A stretch of DNA of 11,144 nt. Source: Parvularcula sp039198765 (GTDB lineage: Bacteria; Pseudomonadota; Alphaproteobacteria; Caulobacterales; Parvularculaceae). The DNA lies in NCBI GenBank assembly GCA_039198765.1, contig JBCCTF010000128.1, forward strand, positions 1 through 11,144, in the 5' to 3' direction. A program made the translations under genes and the position numbers. The notes below the pieces were generated by a model, which was not told the DNA's origin, did not search any database, and worked only from the letters and a program-made list of their open reading frames with translations. Below, piece by piece: positions 6,426-11,144 of the stretch; the stretch's first letter is position 1; every line of letters starts with the position of its first letter.

Positions 6426-6450
6426 CCATACATCCGTAGACGCCTTTGTT

Positions 6451-7044
6451 CTACGCAGTCCGCTTTGCGCGTCGGCGTGCAGCCATACCTGCAAGCACGG
6501 GCCCCATGAGAAGGGCAGCCGCTGGAACTGGCACCGGGTCCATGTTCCCGATGGAAACCGTCAGACTGCTGATGGCCCAGGCTTCGAATTCATTACCGCC
6601 GTTGATCGGGAAATCGCCGCCGACCATGGCAATCGCAAGACCGCCCAAAAAAGTACTCGCGGTGTTCGTGAACGACTGAAGGCCGAGCGTCGAAACGCTA
6701 TTGTTGAGCGACGACACTCCACCTTGGGTCAAATCAAAGAACGCGCCGTTGCCGTCGGACTCATCGTTGGACACAACATAACTCACAAGCGTGACATCCT
6801 GCGAGAAGGTGAAATCAGCACTGATAGCGCTGCTGCTGTCGGAGAACGCAAGACCGCCGAGCCCCTGACGCAACACTGGATTTTGGCCCTGTGGATTATC
6901 GATCGTGAGTGAAACGCCATCGGACATCAGGGTCCAAGACGTGGCTTCGTCGGGAACCAACGTCAGATCGAATGTGACCTCGACAGCGTTGGCTGACCCG
7001 AGTGCTGCAGCAGCACAGGCGCCAAGAAGATAGACTTTTTTCAT
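6451..7044 (-). CDS. Exported protein with VPxPA-type C-terminal sorting signal (PEP-CTERM class)
   Basis: A 197-residue secreted protein. Residues 1-20 are a signal peptide (MKKVYLLGACAAAALGSANA). The middle (21-168) is polar, rich in Ser, Thr, Asp, Asn and Gly, and probably beta-structured; no enzyme motif was recognised. The end is a tripartite sorting signal: VPVPA (171-175), a short membrane helix (about 176-188) and a basic tail RRRAKR. Such VPxPA/PEP-CTERM signals are processed by exosortases and mark proteins for the cell surface or extracellular matrix. No exosortase is encoded here. The ATG at 7044 is chosen because it opens the signal peptide directly; an upstream TTG would add ten residues before it. 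The gene has a putative promoter with a CtrA-like box upstream and a strong terminator downstream, so it looks monocistronic. Its function is unknown. Confidence 0.88.
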   Translation of the reverse strand: MKKVYLLGACAAAALGSANAVEVTFDLTLVPDEATSWTLMSDGVSLTIDNPQGQNPVLRQGLGGLAFSDSSSAISADFTFSQDVTLVSYVVSNDESDGNGAFFDLTQGGVSSLNNSVSTLGLQSFTNTASTFLGGLAIAMVGGDFPINGGNEFEAWAISSLTVSIGNMDPVPVPAAALLMGPVLAGMAARRRAKRTA

Positions 7045-7060
7045 AGCAAGAACCCCTACT

Positions 7061-7082
7061 TTAACCTTAACCAAAGGTTAAC
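7061..7082 (-). promoter_or_regulatory. CtrA-type box and palindrome upstream of the VPxPA-CTERM gene
   Basis: TTAACCAAAGGTTAAC (7067-7082, plus reading) matches exactly the TTAA-N7-TTAAC site bound by the cell-cycle regulator CtrA in alphaproteobacteria. It overlaps a perfect eight-base inverted repeat, TTAACCTT (7061-7068) and AAGGTTAA (7074-7081). It ends 22 bases before the ATG at 7044. It is the only full TTAA-N7-TTAA match I found in the window. Confidence 0.65.
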
Positions 7083-7103
7083 AGCGGGGGCTCTCGAGGT
7101 CAA
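7075..7103 (-). promoter_or_regulatory. Putative sigma-70-like promoter of the VPxPA-CTERM gene
   Basis: Minus-strand TTGACC (7098-7103) and TAACCT (7075-7080) are separated by 17 bases. The -35 is good and the -10 is poor (three of six). Transcription would start near 7067, giving a leader of about 20 bases. The -10 lies inside the CtrA-type box, so a bound regulator would more likely repress than activate. Confidence 0.45.
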
Positions 7104-7118
7104 ATTGTGCGCTGCAAT

Positions 7119-8438
7119 CTACGCGCCCGGCTCTTCCATCAGCTCGTCTTTGGACACCGTTTTTTCGGTGACGTCCGCTTTCTCGATCAGGTGATCAACG
7201 ACCTTCTCTTCGAAGAGGGGTGCACGGATTTGTGCAATGATGTCCGGGCGATCCTGGATGATCTGGTAGAACTCCTGAACCTGCATGCCCATTTGCATCG
7301 CCTGCGCCTGGATCGCGCGGGACAGTTCGTCCTGCGGGACATCGACGTTGGCTTCTTTGCCGATCTCGGCAAGCAGCAGTCCGAGGCGAACACGGCGTTC
7401 GGCGATCTTTTGATAGTCCGCACGCAGCTCATCTTCGGTCTTGTCTTTGTCTTCTTCGTCGCGCTCTGCGCCTTCAACTTGGGCCCAGATCTGGTCGAAC
7501 TCGGCCTTCACCATGCCCGGCGGCAGTTCGAAGTCGTGGCTTTCGTCGAGCTGATCGAGGAGCGCACGCTTCATGTGCAGGCGGGATTGGTTGTCGTAGC
7601 GGCCCTGGACCATTTCTTTGATCCGTGCGCGGAGAGCTTCGAGGTCATCGAAGCCGATCGTCTTCGCCAGCTCGTCGTCGATCTTCGTTTCGCCAGCGGC
7701 TTTCACGCCCTGCACAGTGACGTCGAATTGGGCCTCTTTGCCGGCAAGGTGCTCAGCGGTGTAGTCTTCAGGGAAGGTGACGGTGATCGTCTTCTCTTCG
7801 CCAGCCTTCACGCCGACCAGCTGCTCTTCAAAGCCAGGAATGAACGAGCCTGAGCCGAGGTCAAGGTCCACGCCCTCGGCGCTGCCGCCATCGAACGCTT
7901 CGCCGTCGATCATGCCTTTGAAGTCGATGACAACACGGTCGCCGTCTTCTGCAGCGGCGCCTTCGTCTTTGTCCTCGTAGGTCTTGTTCTGGTCAGCGAG
8001 GGTCTTCAGCTCCTCTTCGAGCTCGTCCTCGGGGATGTCGGCGACCATCTTCTCAAGTTTGAGGTCGTCGATGCCGGTCGGCTCAATGGCCGGTAGGACT
8101 TCGACAGCCATGCTGTACTTAAGGTCCGCTTCGCCCTTTAGGACGTCGTCCATCTCAGTTTCAAAACTCGGCTGCGGCTGCATCGCCGGTTTGATGTCTT
8201 TCAGCGCTTCTTCCTGCGCCTTGCCCATCTCTTCCTGGACCAGCTCACCCATCAGGTTCTGGCCATAGAGCTTTTTCAGGAAGCTGGTCGGCGCTTTGCC
8301 GGGGCGGAAACCCTTCAGGTGGACCTGCGGCTTGATCTCTTCGAGCTTGGCATCGAGGCGCTGGGCCAGGTGGCCCTTCTCGATAACAATGGCGTATTCG
8401 CGGCTGAGACCTTCGCTCTTCGTTTCTGTGACCTGCAT
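7119..8438 (-). CDS. tig: Trigger factor, ribosome-associated chaperone
   Basis: Binds ribosomal protein L23 at the tunnel exit and shields nascent chains; it also has peptidyl-prolyl isomerase activity. The protein has 439 residues, the usual size. Residues 1-110 form the ribosome-binding domain with the signature GFRPGKAP (43-50). Residues 165-245 form the FKBP-type isomerase domain (GDRVVIDFKGMIDG, SGSFIPGFEEQLVGVKAGE). The remainder is the helical substrate cradle, ending in an acidic tail. The ATG at 8438 gives MQVTET, like known trigger factors (MQV in E. coli); a TTG six bases earlier is less likely. The ribosome binding site is weak (CGGA). clpP and clpX, often adjacent to tig, are not here: the next gene downstream on this strand is the VPxPA-CTERM protein with its own promoter. 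No terminator was seen after the stop. Confidence 0.97.
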   Translation of the reverse strand: MQVTETKSEGLSREYAIVIEKGHLAQRLDAKLEEIKPQVHLKGFRPGKAPTSFLKKLYGQNLMGELVQEEMGKAQEEALKDIKPAMQPQPSFETEMDDVLKGEADLKYSMAVEVLPAIEPTGIDDLKLEKMVADIPEDELEEELKTLADQNKTYEDKDEGAAAEDGDRVVIDFKGMIDGEAFDGGSAEGVDLDLGSGSFIPGFEEQLVGVKAGEEKTITVTFPEDYTAEHLAGKEAQFDVTVQGVKAAGETKIDDELAKTIGFDDLEALRARIKEMVQGRYDNQSRLHMKRALLDQLDESHDFELPPGMVKAEFDQIWAQVEGAERDEEDKDKTEDELRADYQKIAERRVRLGLLLAEIGKEANVDVPQDELSRAIQAQAMQMGMQVQEFYQIIQDRPDIIAQIRAPLFEEKVVDHLIEKADVTEKTVSKDELMEEPGA

Positions 8439-8601
8439 TTTCAATCCGTTATGGCGATGGCGCGGACGCGCGCCGATGAACCCTGCTCGCCCTTCAGGTG
8501 GGCGGAAAGCGAGCGCCTAGAGCGGAAACGCGCGGGTTTCAATGGGGGCCTGAACGGGCCGCACTGACAACGGTGGCCTTGCGTGGCGGAGAGGTCTATG
8601 C

Positions 8602-8626
8602 CGTCGTTCTTTCAGGGTGAACGACG
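8602..8626 (+). promoter_or_regulatory. Perfect inverted repeat just before the lacI-family ribosome binding site
   Basis: CGTCGTTC (8602-8609) and GAACGACG (8619-8626) form a perfect eight-base stem with a nine-base loop, and the Shine-Dalgarno AAGGA begins at the next base (8627). It could be an mRNA hairpin affecting translation or an autoregulatory operator. The odd-length spacing is unlike the usual LacI-family operator centred on CG. Confidence 0.5.
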
Positions 8627-8631
8627 AAGGA
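8627..8631 (+). promoter_or_regulatory. Shine-Dalgarno of the LacI-family gene
   Basis: AAGGA eight bases before the ATG at 8640. It supports this start over the in-frame GTG at 8583, which would add 19 residues not seen in LacI-family proteins. Confidence 0.75.
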
Positions 8632-8639
8632 TCACACCT

Positions 8640-9668
8640 ATGGTGCGTATGGTTGATGTGGCCAAAGAGGCCGGCGTCTCGATCAAGACGGTCAGCCGCG
8701 TGCTCAACAACGAGCCGCACGTCCAAGATGCCGTCCGCGCTCGCGTCCGCGCGGCAGTAGAGCGCCTGGGCTATGTGCCCAGCACCTCAGCCCGCAGCCT
8801 GCGGAGCAACCGCAGCTACACCATCACGCTGCTGGTGCACGACGACCACTCCGCCTTCGCCAGCAAGGTGCAGTTCGGCGCGTTGCAGACCTGCCAGGAG
8901 GCAGGCTACTTCCTGCAGCTTGCGATGCTACCGACGGAATATCGGGGCGATGTGGAGAAGATCGACACCTGGCTGAACCGCATTTTGGCCTCGGCCAAGC
9001 CCGACGGCCTCGTCTTGGTCCCGCCGCTCGCCAATGAAAATGCGCTCGACGAGGTGATGAAACGCCGGTCCATCAACACCGTCCGCATCGGGCCGAACTC
9101 TGTGCCAGAATCCGATGCCAATGCCACGGTGCGGATCAATGATCGCAAGGCGAGCGAGGAACTCACGCGGCACCTGTTGAGCTTGGGGCATAAGCGGATT
9201 GGGTTCATCCGCGGTGTGGAAGACCAAGACGCCACCGAAGAACGCTTCCAGGGCTATGCGGAAGCTCTGCGCAGCCACGGCATAGCGGTGGATCAGTCCC
9301 TCGTTCTTCCGGGTACGTTTGATTTCGATTCAGGCCTGCGCGGCGGCCAGCACTTCCTCGCGCTGGATACGCCGCCGACCGCTGTCTTTGCCGCGAACGA
9401 TGACATGGCGGCAGGCGTGATCATGGCTGCACTGAGGGCCGGTGTGTCGGTGCCGGGCGATCTGTCAGTGGTCGGATTTGACGATTCAGAGATTTCCGTG
9501 CGCACCTGGCCGACGCTGACGACAGTGAACCAGCCCCTCGCCAAGCTGGGCCAAGTCGCCGTGCAGGCGATTATCGATGCCGCAGGCTCGAAGGCAGGTC
9601 CTATTCAGTCTACGGACCTTCCTTACGAGATCATCCACCGCGACTCCGTCGCTCCGCCCAAAGCCTAA
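8640..9668 (+). CDS. LacI/GalR-family transcriptional regulator
   Basis: A 342-residue DNA-binding regulator, normally a dimer whose operator affinity is changed by a sugar or related small ligand. The N-terminal helix-turn-helix (about 4-24) is VDVAKEAGVSIKTVSRVLN, followed by the hinge region YVPSTSARSLRS (45-56). From about residue 60 comes the periplasmic-binding-protein-like effector domain, with the typical late motifs AVFAANDDMAAGV and DLSVVGFDDSE and the closing TLTTVNQPLAKLG. All parts are intact. No sugar transporter or catabolic gene lies next to it in the window, so the ligand and regulon cannot be deduced. It is divergent from tig with about 200 bases between. A perfect hairpin lies immediately before its ribosome binding site. 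Confidence 0.96.
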   Translation: MVRMVDVAKEAGVSIKTVSRVLNNEPHVQDAVRARVRAAVERLGYVPSTSARSLRSNRSYTITLLVHDDHSAFASKVQFGALQTCQEAGYFLQLAMLPTEYRGDVEKIDTWLNRILASAKPDGLVLVPPLANENALDEVMKRRSINTVRIGPNSVPESDANATVRINDRKASEELTRHLLSLGHKRIGFIRGVEDQDATEERFQGYAEALRSHGIAVDQSLVLPGTFDFDSGLRGGQHFLALDTPPTAVFAANDDMAAGVIMAALRAGVSVPGDLSVVGFDDSEISVRTWPTLTTVNQPLAKLGQVAVQAIIDAAGSKAGPIQSTDLPYEIIHRDSVAPPKA

Positions 9669-9695
9669 GCCCCGCCTCAATAGTTGAGACGGGGC
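9669..9695. terminator. Hairpin between the LacI-family gene and the hydrolase gene (possible bidirectional terminator)
   Basis: GCCCCGCCTCAA (9669-9680) pairs with TTGAGACGGGGC (9684-9695) around TAG: eleven of twelve positions pair. It starts right after the TAA of the LacI-family gene and lies 25 bases beyond the stop of the converging gene. Neither side has a proper T-run, so termination efficiency is uncertain. Confidence 0.6.
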
Positions 9696-9720
9696 CTCGG
9701 GGGCACGGAGACTTCGGGCA

Positions 9721-11142
9721 TCAGTCCATCAGGTAGACTTGCTTGTAGAAGGCTCCGTGCTGACCGTCGTTGGCCATCCCTGAAATCTTCAGTGCACGGT
9801 CGCTTTTGTCCCAATAGAGGTCCCAGGTGTCTTGGCGTCTGCCGCTGTCGGCGCGGCGCCAGGCCACGTTTTCATCACCTGTGATCCGCTGGACGAGGTA
9901 GCTGTCGCCCTCCTCACCACCGCGCACGATGAACTCGGTCACAGTCTTCTTGGTAATGGGATGCTCATACCGCACTTTCACATAGCGGATCAGCGCCCGC
10001 GCCGTTTTCACGCCCTGACAGTCGCCCCAGCCTTCATCTTCCAGCATGTCCGCATCGAACCGTATACGGAAGCTATTGGGGATCGTACCACTGACCTTGT
10101 AGGCTTTGAAATTCGCCTCGCTGGTGTTGAACTTCCAGCCGCCTGATGTGCTTTCGTCGAAGGTCCGGTTGAAAAACGTCTTGTACGTCTCTTTTCCGTT
10201 CGGCGATTGGATGCGCATCCGCAGGCGGTAGTCGCAGTCCTTGGCGTCGGGCACGTCGATCTTATACTTCACCCGGAAGCTGACCTTCGTCGTGGCCTTC
10301 GCCTGGCTGCAGCCAGCGGCGCGGGGACCAGATGCTCCGATCTTCGTCTTTTGACCGACCTTGCCTGCCATGACGCGGTAGGCCAACGCTTCGCACTCAG
10401 CATTGCCCCAGAACCATGGAACGTACGTGTACGCTCTTTTGCTGCAGCCCCACCATTCGGTGATCTTGAGGGACTTCTTGCTCCCGGTTGCGCAGTAGGG
10501 GAAACCGGCGTCCACGGCGCCCTGCCCGGCCATCGGATCATTCTTCTCATTTCCATCCGTGTAAAGACCACCGTAATTGTTGTGGTGATCAATCCTGATC
10601 GCCCAGGCCTTCAGCGTCCCCGTCGCGCGGGTCGTGTTGATATTTCCCGGGAAGGCCCAGCTCTCCGGCATCACCAGGCCTGATGAGCCCATCCCTTTGA
10701 ATTGATACACTTCATCGTTGCTGAAGGTGATACCGACGAGGTTGTCCGACAGCTTCTCAACGTAGCCAGCACGCCCGAGCTTCGCCGCCTTCATCGGGCC
10801 TTTCTTATCGATATCGACACTTGTCCGGCCCGGCTGGGCGAAGGCGAAGAACTGGGCGTAATTCACCATCGAGCTCTTGTGATCGGCAGCCATGGCCACC
10901 GCGTGGGAGCCTTTGGAATGGCCGAAGACATCCACATCCTTTGGGTCGAGAGCGAGTTTGATCACAAGCAAAGCATGGCTCAGCGCAAGGTACGCGTCCT
11001 CGACCGATGAGTCGTAGAGGCCAGCATCGAACAACGTGCCCTCGCCATACTTGAGTGAGAGATGCGCCCGGCCATTGGCCTTGCCGAACATCTGGTTGAA
11101 CTGTTTCCAGCTGCCGTCCTCAGCGTTCGTACCCGGAACATA
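9721..11142 (-). CDS. Probable exported alpha/beta hydrolase with cysteine-containing beta-rich C-terminal domain (5' end outside window)
   Basis: About 473 residues are visible; the frame stays open to the window edge, so the N-terminus and any signal peptide lie outside. Counting from the first whole codon: YVPGTN (1-6) resembles the oxyanion-hole strand of lipases, GHSKGSH (74-80) is a G-x-S-x-G nucleophile elbow with Ser76, TFSNDEVY (139-146) could supply the catalytic acid (Asp143), and RIDHHNNYGG (183-192) the histidine (186 or 187). The order Ser, Asp, His and the spacing suit a lipase/esterase-type triad. After about residue 215 come six cysteines in all (FPYC, WWGC, AEC, AAGC, KDC, GDC) and a beta-rich region of about 200 residues, suggesting disulfides and export. 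I do not recognise a named family; the substrate could be a lipid, ester or polysaccharide. The hydrolase call is moderately sure, secretion is inference. Confidence 0.7.
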   Translation of the reverse strand, partial: YVPGTNAEDGSWKQFNQMFGKANGRAHLSLKYGEGTLFDAGLYDSSVEDAYLALSHALLVIKLALDPKDVDVFGHSKGSHAVAMAADHKSSMVNYAQFFAFAQPGRTSVDIDKKGPMKAAKLGRAGYVEKLSDNLVGITFSNDEVYQFKGMGSSGLVMPESWAFPGNINTTRATGTLKAWAIRIDHHNNYGGLYTDGNEKNDPMAGQGAVDAGFPYCATGSKKSLKITEWWGCSKRAYTYVPWFWGNAECEALAYRVMAGKVGQKTKIGASGPRAAGCSQAKATTKVSFRVKYKIDVPDAKDCDYRLRMRIQSPNGKETYKTFFNRTFDESTSGGWKFNTSEANFKAYKVSGTIPNSFRIRFDADMLEDEGWGDCQGVKTARALIRYVKVRYEHPITKKTVTEFIVRGGEEGDSYLVQRITGDENVAWRRADSGRRQDTWDLYWDKSDRALKISGMANDGQHGAFYKQVYLMD

Positions 11143-11144
11143 AA

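Noticed and set aside
7107..7853. Long open frame on the plus strand opposite trigger factor
   Set aside because: It lies wholly antisense to an unmistakable tig, has no ribosome site, and its leucine/phenylalanine/aspartate-rich translation is what antisense of Lys/Glu-rich coding sequence gives.
8485..8540. Short inverted repeats in the tig/lacI spacer (CGCCC-GGGCG at 8488-8504, GAAAC-GTTTC at 8525-8540)
   Set aside because: Five-base arms in GC-rich DNA are expected by chance. The GAAAC pair resembles LacI-family operators only loosely, with the wrong centre.
10207..10683. Plus-strand open frame of 158 codons opposite the hydrolase
   Set aside because: Shadow of the long hydrolase frame; no motif or ribosome site.
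1..11144. Mobile elements, CRISPR arrays, toxin-antitoxin or defence genes
   Set aside because: No transposase or integrase, terminal repeats, regular spaced repeats, or recognisable defence domains were found; the genes are mostly core functions.

Overview
The window looks like ordinary chromosome from a moderately GC-rich alphaproteobacterium. The best taxonomic markers are a recognisable MipZ (the ParA-type division-site ATPase of Caulobacter and relatives), a full TTAA-N7-TTAAC box of the type bound by the alphaproteobacterial regulator CtrA, and a surface protein with a VPxPA-type C-terminal sorting signal, common in Rhodobacterales and Hyphomonas/Parvularcula-like marine bacteria. The exact genus cannot be read from the sequence. 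No transposase, integrase, CRISPR array or phage gene was seen.

Layout. Bases 2-706 (+) hold the C-terminal part of an EnvZ-like histidine kinase. It converges on, and overlaps by four bases, bamB (703-2100, -), which is translationally coupled to an upstream YfgM-like membrane-anchored TPR protein (2097-2948, -). A tRNA-Trp(CCA) with encoded CCA (2981-3056, -) sits 32 bp upstream of that pair. Next on the minus strand come a small SnoaL/NTF2-like protein (3155-3550), a membrane-anchored J-domain protein (3618-4067), mipZ (4080-4970) and an exported SPOR-like protein (4967-5434). The last three form one tight unit, transcribed SPOR, mipZ, J-domain. Divergent from this unit is panC (5532-6398, +), whose stop codon lies in the T-tract of a strong intrinsic terminator for the opposite strand. 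That terminator serves the VPxPA-CTERM surface protein (6451-7044, -), which follows trigger factor (7119-8438, -). A LacI-family regulator (8640-9668, +) is divergent from tig and ends at a hairpin. The right edge holds most of a probable secreted alpha/beta hydrolase with a cysteine-containing beta-rich C-terminal domain (9721-11142, -, running off the window).

How the genes relate. YfgM-like/BamB, trigger factor and the J-domain protein all concern protein folding or envelope assembly. SPOR and MipZ concern cell division. Their coupling, with a membrane J-protein at the end of the unit, is the most suggestive functional association. The surface-protein promoter carries the CtrA-like box over its putative -10, which suggests cell-cycle control. 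I did not find a convincing wholly new system. The leads are regulatory architecture, the SPOR-MipZ-J unit and the uncharacterised hydrolase.
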